Positions 7,217-14,096 of a stretch of DNA of 20,228 nucleotides are shown in pieces. The notes below the pieces were generated by a model. The model worked only from the letters and a program-made list of their open reading frames with translations. It was not told the origin of the DNA and ran no database searches. Position numbers and translations under genes: made by a program. Source of the stretch: JAVVVD01 sp964642795 (lineage in GTDB: Bacteria > Bacillota > Clostridia > Christensenellales > CAG-138); assembly GCA_964642795.1 (NCBI GenBank), contig CAZXRQ010000035.1, positions 1-20,228 of the forward strand, written 5' to 3'. Within the stretch, counting starts at the first letter, position 1, and every line of letters starts with the position of its first letter.

Positions 7217-8584
7217 CTATGCGTCCAGCGTTTTGTCCGGCGGCACGTTTTTCGCTGCGTCCGGCGGCGCCATGCCCGCTGTGCTGTCCTTCATAAACAA
7301 CACCTTTATCGTATAGAACAGCAGCTGAAGATCCAACAGCAGTGAAGCCTTTTCGATATACAGCAGATCCAGCCGTACCTTATCCTCAAACGTGGTATTG
7401 TATTTGCCGCGCAGCTGCGCATAGCCCGTAAGCCCCGCCTTTACCTTTAGCCGGTAGGCAAACTGCGGAAAATCCTTGCAGGCCTCGTAGAACAGCTCCG
7501 GCCGTTCCGGCCGCGGCCCCACCAGCGACATATCCCCGCTAAGTATGTTTATTAGCTGGGGAAGCTCGTCTATTCGGCAGGCGCGGATAAAGCGCCCCAC
7601 CCGGGTTATGCGCGGGTCGTTCTCGTCTGCGCGCACGGCGCCGGTGCGCTGCTCGGCGTTTACCGTCATGGAGCGGAACTTGATAAGCTCGAATTGCTTG
7701 CCGCCTCTGGTAAGGCGGGTCTGCCGGTACAGCACCGGCCCTCCGTCCTCAAGCTTTATCGCAAGCGCCGCCATACCCATAAACGGGCACGCGATAACCA
7801 GCCCTATAAGGGAAACGCCTATATCCATAAGGCGCTTCAGCAAAAGCTGATCCGCCGTAAAGCGCCGGTTGCGGCACATATACAGTATGGCGTCGTCGGC
7901 CTGAAAAAGCGCTGCGTTATTGAGCATTATGTCCTGCATCTGCGGGATTATAAAGCACTGCTTGCGATTTATGAAGCACCGGTCCATTATGCGCGTGCGC
8001 AGCGCCGGCGATATGTTGCCCAGCACCACCGCTTCGTAGGTCTCCAGCGTAGCGAATACCGCCGCTTCCTCCTGCTCGCTTATGCTTTTATCTATTATAA
8101 AGCGCGTGCCGGCGGCAGTCAGCTTGGAGGCAACATGCCGATCGTAGGGATCCTCCGAATATACAAACAACGTTCGTATCTGCGGATAGAGCTTATGATA
8201 CAGGCGCGTTATCCATGTGTAAAGCGGCGCGCACACCAGCACCTGCACCAACAGGCAGGCGGCCAGCGGCCATAGCTCCGGCCAGTCCTCCGCCGAAAAC
8301 GCCATTACAAAGTATATGACGAAGTTGGTAAGCAGCGCCGTGACGGCATTGGAAAACACCAGCTCGCGTATATGCAGCACGCCTACATCCAGCCCGCCGT
8401 ACAGATGCAAAAACCAAAAGTATACGAACGTATACAAAAACAGCATCGTAACGCGCCCGTATGCGAATGTGACTGCGGATGCGTAGCTTTGGCAGAATAC
8501 ATGAAAAAAAACAGCCGCAAATACCGCAAGCAGCAGCAGCCTGCACAGCAGCATCACCGTCTTCCCAAATCGCATACTCTTCAT
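7217..8584 (-). CDS. Polyprenyl-phosphate sugar-phosphotransferase (bacterial sugar transferase)
   Basis: Transfers a sugar-1-phosphate from a nucleotide sugar to undecaprenyl phosphate at the inner membrane, starting an exopolysaccharide or glycan repeat unit. I start at the ATG at 8584 (455 residues) because GGAG lies 7 bases upstream; 70 upstream codons without a ribosome site are excluded. N-terminal membrane segments (about 10-130) precede a linker domain (about 135-245). The catalytic domain begins at KRLMDIG (250-256). It contains KFRSM (302-306), RIDELPQLINILSGDMS (337-353) and VGPRPERPE (355-363), all hallmarks of the WcaJ/WbaP type. No other polysaccharide genes lie nearby, so the glycan is unknown. 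No terminator is evident before the spoIID-like gene, so readthrough is possible. Confidence 0.92.
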   Translation of the reverse strand: MKSMRFGKTVMLLCRLLLLAVFAAVFFHVFCQSYASAVTFAYGRVTMLFLYTFVYFWFLHLYGGLDVGVLHIRELVFSNAVTALLTNFVIYFVMAFSAEDWPELWPLAACLLVQVLVCAPLYTWITRLYHKLYPQIRTLFVYSEDPYDRHVASKLTAAGTRFIIDKSISEQEEAAVFATLETYEAVVLGNISPALRTRIMDRCFINRKQCFIIPQMQDIMLNNAALFQADDAILYMCRNRRFTADQLLLKRLMDIGVSLIGLVIACPFMGMAALAIKLEDGGPVLYRQTRLTRGGKQFELIKFRSMTVNAEQRTGAVRADENDPRITRVGRFIRACRIDELPQLINILSGDMSLVGPRPERPELFYEACKDFPQFAYRLKVKAGLTGYAQLRGKYNTTFEDKVRLDLLYIEKASLLLDLQLLFYTIKVLFMKDSTAGMAPPDAAKNVPPDKTLDA

Positions 8585-8645
8585 CGGCAACTCCAAGATC
8601 AGCGCCGGCAAAGCGCCGGCCCGAGCACATCGTTTATTATTTATA

Positions 8646-8674
8646 ATTATAATTGCTGCGCAGTACAGTGTCAA
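8646..8674 (-). promoter_or_regulatory. Promoter of the sugar transferase gene
   Basis: Minus strand: perfect TTGACA (8674-8669), 17-base spacer, perfect TATAAT (8651-8646). The transcript would have a leader of about 55 bases containing the GCCGGC-rich stretch 8604-8620. Confidence 0.85.
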
Positions 8675-8697
8675 ATAATGCTGACTGGGAACGCCGT

Positions 8698-8711
8698 TTT
8701 TGCCGGCAAAA
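8698..8711. promoter_or_regulatory. Palindrome between divergent promoters (candidate operator)
   Basis: A perfect 14-base palindrome, TTTTGCCGGCAAAA, lies between the divergent promoters, 9 bases upstream of the carD-side -35 box. A related GCCGGCAAA sits at 8604-8612 in the sugar-transferase leader. No bound protein can be named. Confidence 0.35.
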
Positions 8712-8720
8712 GGAAACGCT

Positions 8721-8750
8721 TTGAAATTAAACCGCCCTGCGTGGTATAAT
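8721..8750 (+). promoter_or_regulatory. Promoter of the CarD-family gene
   Basis: TTGAAA (8721-8726), 18-base spacer, perfect TATAAT (8745-8750), then about 20 bases to a GGGAGG ribosome site and the ATG at 8778. Confidence 0.75.
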
Positions 8751-8777
8751 AATAAATGACCTTGGGAGGAAAGCCTA

Positions 8778-9311
8778 ATGACAACATACAACAAAAACGA
8801 ATATGTCCGCTACGCTTCAAACGGGGTATGCCTCATAGCCGACAAGCTCAGCCTTGAGACCTCCGCCGAAAGCGGACGGCAGGAATACTATCTGCTAAAG
8901 CCGGTATGCTCGCCAGCCTCTACGATATATGTACCGCTGAACAATGCGGAGCTCATGTCGCGTATGCGTTACTTGCTTACCAAGGAGGATATCGACGGCA
9001 TAATCGCCTCCGCTAACGAATCCGACTTCCTCTGGATAGACGACCGCCGCACACGGGTAGAATATTATAACGAGCTGCTCAAGCACAGCAAGCAGGACCA
9101 GCTGCTGCGGCTGGTAAGCTGCATATACCTGCGCAAACAGGCGCTGGCCGCCGTTGGCAAAAAGCTCTCCATGTCGGACGAAGGTATGCTAAAGCATGCG
9201 GAAAAGCTCGTTGAGGACGAGTTCTCCTTCGTGCTGGGCATCCCCGCAAGCCAGGTAAGCGCATATATCCGCGAGCGGCTCGGCACAAACAGGACCCCGG
9301 CCAAAACCTAG
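8778..9311 (+). CDS. CarD-family RNA-polymerase-binding transcription regulator
   Basis: 177 residues. The N-terminal part (about 5-65) fits the CarD/TRCF Tudor-like domain that contacts the RNA polymerase beta subunit. It shows YVRYASNGVCLIADKL, then EYYLLKPV, then STIYVPLNN. The rest (about 65-170) is helical and fits the CarD C-terminal domain, with R, K and W residues that could touch promoter DNA. CarD proteins stabilise open promoter complexes and act globally, often on rRNA and stress genes. The gene has its own promoter and terminator, so it is monocistronic. It shares its upstream region with the divergent sugar transferase gene. The family call is good; the regulon is unknown. Confidence 0.82.
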   Translation: MTTYNKNEYVRYASNGVCLIADKLSLETSAESGRQEYYLLKPVCSPASTIYVPLNNAELMSRMRYLLTKEDIDGIIASANESDFLWIDDRRTRVEYYNELLKHSKQDQLLRLVSCIYLRKQALAAVGKKLSMSDEGMLKHAEKLVEDEFSFVLGIPASQVSAYIRERLGTNRTPAKT

Positions 9312-9343
9312 CCTTGGACCCGTCAAAGCAGGCATTCTATTCG

Positions 9344-9377
9344 ATAAGCCGCCATATGATAATGCGGCTTATTTTTT
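9344..9377 (+). terminator. Intrinsic terminator after the CarD-family gene
   Basis: A 9-bp perfect stem (9344-9352 with 9364-9372) closes an 11-base loop and is followed by a run of six T (9372-9377). Confidence 0.85.
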
Positions 9378-9429
9378 CGGCGTTATATTGCATTCTCTGA
9401 CAGGCCCCGCGAATTGAAGCACGAAATGT

Positions 9430-9458
9430 TTGAATTATGCCCAGTGCCGCTATATAAT
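9430..9458 (+). promoter_or_regulatory. Promoter of the CoA-transferase gene
   Basis: TTGAAT (9430-9435), exact 17-base spacer, perfect TATAAT (9453-9458). The leader of about 100 bases contains two small hairpins (9487-9500 and 9517-9530) but no riboswitch that I recognise. Confidence 0.75.
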
Positions 9459-9566
9459 AACATGGCGTCTGTATTGACGTACAAATGCTTCGGCAGAAGC
9501 GGTATTACGATATTATCCGCTTTCATGCGGTGAAGATAGAATTTGATTTATACTCGGAGGAAGATG

Positions 9567-10760
9567 ATGAACACAAAGGCACTTGCGGATATCACCGTAC
9601 TGGATCTGACAAAGGTATTGGCCGGCCCCTACTGCGGCAGCGTGCTGGCCGACTTCGGCGCAAACGTCATAAAGATAGAGCCGCCGGCAAGGGGCGACGA
9701 CGGACGTCTTTACGGGCCTTATGTAAACGGCGAAAGCCTGTACTATGCAAACCTCAACCGCAACAAGCGCGGCATAACGCTCAATCTCAAAAGCGACGAG
9801 GGCAAGGAGATATTCAAAAAGCTCGCGGCCAAGGCGGATGTGGTCCTGGAGAACTACCGTCCCGGCGTGATGGATCGTTTCGGCCTTGGCTACGAGACGC
9901 TCAGGCAGCTCAACCCCCGGCTCATATATGGCGCCATCACCGGCTTTGGCGCAAACGGCCCGTATTCCCAGCGGCCCGGTTACGACATAATATCCCAGGC
10001 CATGGGCGGCATGATGAGCATCACCGGGCAGGAGGGTGACCCGCCCACCCGCACAGGCAACGCCATCGGCGACGTTTTGGGCGGCATGAACATGGTGATA
10101 GGCGTACTGACCGCCCTTCATGCGCGGGAGCTTACGGGCGAGGGGCAGTATATTGACGTGGCGCTTGTGGATTCGGTAGTGACCAGCCTGGAGCAGGCCT
10201 GGCAGAACTACTTTGTAACCGGCAAGCTCCCGCCCCGGCACGGCAATTCCTACGACGCCATCGCGCCATACGATTCCTTCGCCGCCAAAGACGGAAGCCT
10301 GGTAATAGGCTGCGGCAATCAAAAGATGTTTGAAACGCTTTGCCGCGATCTGCTGAAGCAGCCGGAGCTGATCACGGATCCCCGCTTTACCGACGTTCCC
10401 ATGCGTGTGGAGAACAACAGGCAATTCAAGGTGTATGTAGAGGACTGGCTTAAGGACTATACCGTACAGGAGGCCGTTGATACCATACTTGCCCACGGTA
10501 TTCCGGCCGGCCCGATATTCGATCTGAAGCAGGTGTCCGAGGATCCGCATATTGCCGGCGCGCGGCAGATGTTCGTGGATGTGGAGCATCCCACGGCGGG
10601 CCGCATCAAGCTGAACGCCTCACCCATAAAGATGAGCGTCACCAAGGCGGAGATACGCTTTGCCAGCCCAACTTTGGGGCAGCATAACCGCGAGGTGCTG
10701 TCGGAGCTGGGCTATACCGCTGCACAGATAGACGAATTCGCTTCAGACGGCGTGGTATAA
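9567..10760 (+). CDS. CaiB/BaiF family (class III) CoA-transferase
   Basis: Moves CoA between carboxylic acids through an acyl-Asp enzyme intermediate in the cytosol. 397 residues from the ATG at 9567, which lies 6 bases after CGGAGG; an ATG 3 bases earlier is too close to it. Family marks are VLDLTKVLAGPYCGSVLADFG at the N-terminus (about 11-31), KRGITLNL at about 67-74, ENYRPGVMDRFGLGY (95-109), and TGNAIGDVLGGM with D169. D169 matches the catalytic Asp of formyl-CoA transferase in position. No acyl-CoA dehydratase, racemase or dehydrogenase partner lies beside it, so the substrate (carnitine, oxalate, hydroxyacids, bile acids or others) cannot be assigned. It has its own promoter and converges on rplT. 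Confidence 0.92.
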   Translation: MNTKALADITVLDLTKVLAGPYCGSVLADFGANVIKIEPPARGDDGRLYGPYVNGESLYYANLNRNKRGITLNLKSDEGKEIFKKLAAKADVVLENYRPGVMDRFGLGYETLRQLNPRLIYGAITGFGANGPYSQRPGYDIISQAMGGMMSITGQEGDPPTRTGNAIGDVLGGMNMVIGVLTALHARELTGEGQYIDVALVDSVVTSLEQAWQNYFVTGKLPPRHGNSYDAIAPYDSFAAKDGSLVIGCGNQKMFETLCRDLLKQPELITDPRFTDVPMRVENNRQFKVYVEDWLKDYTVQEAVDTILAHGIPAGPIFDLKQVSEDPHIAGARQMFVDVEHPTAGRIKLNASPIKMSVTKAEIRFASPTLGQHNREVLSELGYTAAQIDEFASDGVV

Positions 10761-10783
10761 TGCGCAAAACATGATAACGAAAG

Positions 10784-10811
10784 CGGCCGCCCGTTGATTT
10801 ACGGGCGGCCG
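10784..10811. terminator. Shared hairpin between the CoA-transferase gene and rplT
   Basis: An 11-bp perfect GC-rich stem (10784-10794 with 10801-10811) closes a 6-base loop between two convergent genes. The T-tract is weak on both sides (CTTTCGTT on the minus strand), so it probably serves both transcripts imperfectly. Confidence 0.6.
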
Positions 10812-10829
10812 TAACTGTACTGCGTTGAT

Positions 10830-11264
10830 TTATGCGAGCACTTCCTCCGCGGGAGCGGACTCGTCCTCTGCGGCGGGCTTGTCTGCCTTGGCAGCCTTGG
10901 CGGCAGCTTTCTCGGCAGCTTTGTTGGCGGTCTCGACGAGCTTCTTGAAGCCGTCCATGTCGGTAACGGCGAGGTCGGCGAGCACCTTGCGGTTGATCTC
11001 TACGCCTGCGAGCTTAAGACCGTTGATAAGGCGGCTGTAGGTGGTGCCGTTCATTCTGGCAGCGGCGTTGATACGCGCTATCCACAGCTTGCGATACTCG
11101 CGCTTTTTGAGCTTGCGTCCAACATAGGCATACGCCATCGAGCGCATTACCTGCTGTGATGCGTTGCGATACTGCTTGCTCTTGGCTCCGTAGTAGCCCT
11201 TGGCGAGCTTAAATACCTTGCGGCGTTTTTTAACGGCGTTTACCGCCCTTTTGATTCTGGCCAT
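10830..11264 (-). CDS. rplT: Ribosomal protein bL20, with a C-terminal tail
   Basis: Binds 23S rRNA early in 50S assembly, and in several bacteria also represses its own operon. The start MARIKRAVNAVKKRRKVFKL and KGYYGAKSKQYRNA are diagnostic. The core ends near residue 118, the usual full length. A tail of about 26 residues follows, Ala/Lys-rich then acidic, ending in EEVLA. It is the last gene of the infC-rpmI-rplT operon; the ATG is 15 bases after rpmI, with AGGAGG about 10 bases upstream. The tail is probably disordered. Confidence 0.98.
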   Translation of the reverse strand: MARIKRAVNAVKKRRKVFKLAKGYYGAKSKQYRNASQQVMRSMAYAYVGRKLKKREYRKLWIARINAAARMNGTTYSRLINGLKLAGVEINRKVLADLAVTDMDGFKKLVETANKAAEKAAAKAAKADKPAAEDESAPAEEVLA

Positions 11265-11279
11265 TTTTAATGTTCCTCC

Positions 11280-11477
11280 TTACTTATACGGTATCAGCTC
11301 GCGAATCTTCTTCGCTTCGCAGTCGGCAATGTAGCCGGTCTGACGCAGGCCGCGCAGCCTCTTTGTATCCTTTTTGGTTAGGATGTGGCTCTTGTAGGCC
11401 TTTGCGCGCTTAATTTTACCGGATTTGGTAAGGTTGAACCTCTTGGCTGCACCCCTGTGGGTCTTGAGCTTTGGCAT
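11280..11477 (-). CDS. rpmI: Ribosomal protein bL35
   Basis: 65 residues, normal length, very basic. MPKLKTHRGAAKRFNLT and the closing ELIPYK are typical. It is a structural protein of the 50S subunit. The ATG follows AGGAGG at about 9 bases. It sits 20 bases after infC and 15 bases before rplT, the standard order. Confidence 0.98.
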   Translation of the reverse strand: MPKLKTHRGAAKRFNLTKSGKIKRAKAYKSHILTKKDTKRLRGLRQTGYIADCEAKKIRELIPYK

Positions 11478-11497
11478 TGGGGTTATCCTCCTGACAG

Positions 11498-12013
11498 TTA
11501 GTTAGTTTTCGGTGTTAATATCATAACCATGTTGCGTCCCTCCTGTTTGGCGGGCTTGTCGATAGCAGCATGATCCTGAACCATTTTGTAAAACGTGTCC
11601 ATAACGTCCAAGCCGATGTCACCGTGCTTGGCCTGACGTCCTCTGAACCGTATGGAGACCTTGACCTTATCGCCGTTTTGCAGGAATTTGGTGGCGGCCT
11701 TCGCCTTTACCTCCATATCGTGCGTGTCTATGGTAGCCGAAAGGCGTATCTCCTTGATCTCGATTACCTTCTGATTCTTCCGCTGTTCCTTCTCGCGCTT
11801 GGACTGCTCGAAGCGATACTTGCCATAGTCCATTATCTTGCACACCGGCGGGGCGGCGTTCGGCGAGATGAGCACCAGGTCAAGGCCTGCTTCCTCGGCC
11901 ATGTTCAGCCCAACGTCCAGCCTGACTACACCCTGCTGGGCGCCGTTTTCATCGATAAGCCGGATCTCCTTTGCAGAGATCTGCTCGTTGATCATGAGTT
12001 CATCCTTCGCTAT
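11498..12013 (-). CDS. infC: Translation initiation factor IF-3, probably with an ATA start
   Basis: Binds the 30S subunit, keeps subunits apart and checks start codons. Recognised by INEQISAKEIRLIDENG, MAEEAGLDLVLISPNAAPPVCKIMDYGKY, and IRFRGRQAKHGDIG. I place the start at ATA (12013), giving about 171 residues, because a GGAGGT site ends exactly 7 bases upstream. The first ATG (11995, protein beginning MINEQ) has only AAGGA nearby and leaves GGAGGT 25 bases away. Upstream in-frame codons run into the ribosome site. IF-3 genes are known for rare AUU/AUC/AUA starts that let IF-3 limit its own synthesis, so this fits. First gene of the infC-rpmI-rplT operon. Confidence 0.92.
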   Translation of the reverse strand: MAKDELMINEQISAKEIRLIDENGAQQGVVRLDVGLNMAEEAGLDLVLISPNAAPPVCKIMDYGKYRFEQSKREKEQRKNQKVIEIKEIRLSATIDTHDMEVKAKAATKFLQNGDKVKVSIRFRGRQAKHGDIGLDVMDTFYKMVQDHAAIDKPAKQEGRNMVMILTPKTN

Positions 12014-12020
12014 GGTAGAC

Positions 12021-12026
12021 ACCTCC
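12021..12026 (-). promoter_or_regulatory. Ribosome binding site deciding the infC start
   Basis: GGAGGT on the minus strand, 7 bases before ATA at 12013. Its position is ideal for that codon and wrong for the ATG at 11995. Confidence 0.7.
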
Positions 12027-12160
12027 GTAAATAATAAATTCGGCGGGCATAAACACCCGCCGAACATAACGCTGCACAATTAAATGTGATTACCGTTTTG
12101 CCTTGACCTTGCCTGGCTGTTTCGCCGGCAGGTGAGAAGCGGGCAGCTTCTGCTTGACCG
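12027..12160 (-). ncRNA. Structured leader of the infC-rpmI-rplT operon
   Basis: About 135 untranslated bases lie between promoter and ribosome site. From the 5' end there is a small hairpin around 12133-12149 (AGAAGC/GCTTCT). A GC-rich stretch follows. Last comes a perfect 9-bp hairpin (12056-12064 with 12039-12047) followed by TTTATTATTT, an attenuator-like terminator just before the ribosome site. Leaders in this place in Bacillota are often L20-controlled; I infer the same here without a family match. Confidence 0.55.
12031..12064 (-). terminator. Attenuator-like terminator upstream of infC
   Basis: A 9-bp perfect stem (TTCGGCGGG/CCCGCCGAA) with an 8-base loop is followed on the minus strand by a T-rich tract, ending 5 bases before GGAGGT. 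Position and form suggest regulated premature termination in the leader. Confidence 0.65.
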
Positions 12161-12166
12161 AGGTTT

Positions 12167-12196
12167 AGTATAACCGCGGCAAGGTGCGCTTGTCAA
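12167..12196 (-). promoter_or_regulatory. Promoter of the infC operon
   Basis: Minus strand: perfect TTGACA (12196-12191), 18-base spacer, TATACT (12172-12167). It is back-to-back with the pyr promoter; only 42 bases separate the two -35 boxes. Confidence 0.8.
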
Positions 12197-12238
12197 CTGT
12201 TTTTTGGTTTTTGTACTTAACCTGTCTATAATTATCGG

Positions 12239-12268
12239 TTGACAATCCCCCCGCCATATATATATAAT
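12239..12268 (+). promoter_or_regulatory. Promoter of the pyr operon
   Basis: Perfect TTGACA (12239-12244), 18-base spacer, perfect TATAAT (12263-12268). Transcription would start near 12275 and give a leader of about 165 bases before pyrK. Confidence 0.8.
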
Positions 12269-12303
12269 AATTCGATAAAACTTTCAAGCGGAGGTGATAT
12301 TCG

Positions 12304-12435
12304 GTGCAGGTCAAAAAACGAGTTACACAGAGCCCTACGCCGCTTCTCCCTCATTTTCCCCGCTTTTGCGTTCCCGTTTCCGTTTTCGGGATGCAAGGGC
12401 GGTTTTCTTTATATAAGCATTTTTCGGAGGTGTGA
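12304..12435 (+). CDS. Putative pyr operon leader peptide (43 codons)
   Basis: Unannotated small ORF starting at GTG 12304. GGAGGTGAT at 12290-12298 complements nine bases of the usual 16S rRNA 3' end. It ends with TGA at 12433-12435, 3 bases before the pyrK GTG. The product is rich in Pro, Phe and Val (segment LLPHFPRFCVPVSVF), because the RNA is rich in pyrimidines. The ORF runs straight through the terminator at 12360-12410 and across the pyrK ribosome site, so ribosomes on it would both break the terminator and be coupled to pyrK. E. coli pyrL, the pyrBI leader peptide, has 44 residues and the same layout. That this peptide is a UTP-sensing attenuator element is my inference. Confidence 0.55.
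   Translation: MQVKKRVTQSPTPLLPHFPRFCVPVSVFGMQGRFSLYKHFSEV
12360..12410 (+). terminator. Attenuator terminator in the pyr leader
   Basis: A long stem, 12360-12371 and 12373-12376 with 12387-12402 (16 pairs, three of them G-T, one bulged T), closes a 10-base pyrimidine-rich loop and is followed by TTTTCTTT (12403-12410). It lies inside the 43-codon leader ORF and upstream of pyrK, so it would stop most transcripts unless prevented. No PyrR-binding loop consensus is seen in the leader. Confidence 0.7.
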
Positions 12436-12438
12436 CGC

Positions 12439-13179
12439 GTGAGCAAGCAATGTATATTCACAGTAGCCGAGAATAATCCCATCGCAAAGGATATCCAGCG
12501 TATGGTGCTGCTGGGCGATACCGGCGCATGCACGGCGCCCGGGCAGTTTGTGGACCTTTCCATCGAGGGAATGTACCTCAGGCGTCCGCTCTCCATGTGC
12601 GAATATGACGATAAGAGCATAACGCTGGTGTTCCGCGCGCTGGGACAGGGTACGGCCGCCCTGCGCGACTACGAGCCCGGCCGCGAAATAGACATGCTGA
12701 CCGGCCTTGGGAACGGCTACTCCATACCCGAAGCCATGCGCGCCCCGCTCATCGTAGGCGGCGGCATGGGGGTGGCCCCAATGTACGCGCAGGCCAGACT
12801 GCTGTCCGAGCTGGGCTACGCGCCGCTTATGCTGCTGGGCTTCAAGTCCGCAGACGATGTGTTTTACCTTGACCGCTTCCGCGCGCTCAACGGCACGGCA
12901 TACGTCACCACGGCGGACGGCAGCGTGGGCAGAGCCGGCATGATAGTAGATCTTTTGCCCGAGATGGCGGGCCGGTTCGACTACTTCTACTGCTGCGGCC
13001 CGGAGCCCATGATGCACGCCGTATCCGACCGCTGCAATACCAGCGGCCAGATGAGCTTCGAGCGGCGCATGGGCTGTGGCTTCGGCGCATGTATGGGCTG
13101 CACCTGCAAAACCAAATACGGCAACAAGCGCATATGCGTGGACGGCCCCGTACTTACCAAGGAGGAAATAATATGGTAG
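12439..13179 (+). CDS. pyrK: Dihydroorotate dehydrogenase B, electron-transfer subunit
   Basis: FAD/[2Fe-2S] subunit that passes electrons from dihydroorotate oxidation by PyrD to NAD+. 246 residues, normal length. Visible are the FAD motif RRPLS at 48-52, a glycine-rich nucleotide loop VGGGMGVAP at 106-114, and CCGPEPMM (185-192). Cluster cysteines are C213, C218, C221 and C233 (C-x4-C-x2-C-x11-C). GTG start behind GGAGGTG, which overlaps the end of the leader ORF. First structural gene of the operon; its last 7 bases overlap pyrD. Confidence 0.97.
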   Translation: MSKQCIFTVAENNPIAKDIQRMVLLGDTGACTAPGQFVDLSIEGMYLRRPLSMCEYDDKSITLVFRALGQGTAALRDYEPGREIDMLTGLGNGYSIPEAMRAPLIVGGGMGVAPMYAQARLLSELGYAPLMLLGFKSADDVFYLDRFRALNGTAYVTTADGSVGRAGMIVDLLPEMAGRFDYFYCCGPEPMMHAVSDRCNTSGQMSFERRMGCGFGACMGCTCKTKYGNKRICVDGPVLTKEEIIW

Positions 13180-14096
13180 ACACCACCGTGGAGCTGGCCG
13201 GCCTTACTCTGGATAACCCCGTGATCCCCGCCAGCGGTACGTTCGGCTACGGACGGGAATTTAAGGATTTTTACGACCTCGATCTGCTCGGCTCCTTCGT
13301 ATTCAAGGGCACAACCAAGGAGCCCCGCTTCGGTAACCCCACCCCCCGCATAGCCGAATGTCAAAGCGGTATGCTCAACTCCGTAGGACTGCAAAATCCC
13401 GGCATACATGCCGTGATAGACGAGGAGCTGCCCAAGATAGCCGAATACTTCCACAAGCCAGTTATCGCCAACATAAGCGGCTTCAGCACCGAGGAATATG
13501 AATACTGCTGCGCGCTCATCGACAAGCAGCCGCAGGTTGGCTTGATAGAGGTCAACATCAGCTGCCCAAACGTGAAGCACGGCGGCATGGCGTTCGGCAT
13601 GACGCCCGAGGGCGCGGCCGAAGTAACGCGTATAGTAAAGCGCGTCACCACCAAGCCCGTGTTCATGAAGCTGAGCCCCAACGCGCCGGATATCGTAGCT
13701 GTAGCCCGCGCATGTGAGGACGCCGGCGCTGATGGCATAAGCCTGATAAACACGCTGCTGGGTATGCGTATAGATACCAACACCGCCCGCCCGGTGCTGG
13801 GAAACGGCATAGGCGGCTTCTCCGGCCCGGCCATATTCCCCATCGCCCTGCGAATGGTGTACCAGGTAGCGCAGGCGGTGAATATACCCATAATCGGCAT
13901 AGGCGGCATACAGTCCGCCCGCGACGCCATAGAGATGATGATGGCGGGCGCGACCGCCGTAGAGATTGGCTCCGCCAACCTTATAAACCCGTATGTGTGC
14001 AAGGACGTGATTGACGACCTGCCCAAAATAATGACCATACTCAGCATTGACCGCCTGCGGGATATCGTAGGCAAATCGTTCAAGGAGGCAAAATGA
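13173..14096 (+). CDS. pyrD: Dihydroorotate dehydrogenase B (NAD+), catalytic subunit
   Basis: Oxidises dihydroorotate to orotate, step four of UMP synthesis, as a soluble FMN enzyme paired with PyrK (class 1B). 307 residues from ATG 13173, which follows GGAGG at 7 bases and overlaps pyrK by 7; a longer upstream frame lies within pyrK and is rejected. Motifs are NPVIPASGTFGYG near the start, NSVGLQNPG (69-77), and NISCPNVKHGG, with catalytic Cys131 as expected for the 1A/1B classes. IGIGGI and the SANL segment near the C-terminus fit phosphate binding to FMN. The stop overlaps the pyrF start (ATGA). Confidence 0.97.
   Translation: MVDTTVELAGLTLDNPVIPASGTFGYGREFKDFYDLDLLGSFVFKGTTKEPRFGNPTPRIAECQSGMLNSVGLQNPGIHAVIDEELPKIAEYFHKPVIANISGFSTEEYEYCCALIDKQPQVGLIEVNISCPNVKHGGMAFGMTPEGAAEVTRIVKRVTTKPVFMKLSPNAPDIVAVARACEDAGADGISLINTLLGMRIDTNTARPVLGNGIGGFSGPAIFPIALRMVYQVAQAVNIPIIGIGGIQSARDAIEMMMAGATAVEIGSANLINPYVCKDVIDDLPKIMTILSIDRLRDIVGKSFKEAK

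Noticed and set aside
8585..8794. Longer start of the sugar transferase
   Set aside because: The extra 70 codons cover the gene's own perfect promoter and the divergent carD promoter; GGAG fits ATG 8584.
12275..12438. PyrR-regulated attenuator in the pyr leader
   Set aside because: No match to the PyrR-binding loop consensus (AGUCC..GAGGY-like) and no separate anti-antiterminator is seen; the translated terminator fits better.
12239..12442. Plus-strand open frame of 67 codons in the pyr leader
   Set aside because: It begins inside the -35 box before any transcript could start and has no ribosome site; the 43-codon ORF at 12304 in another frame does.
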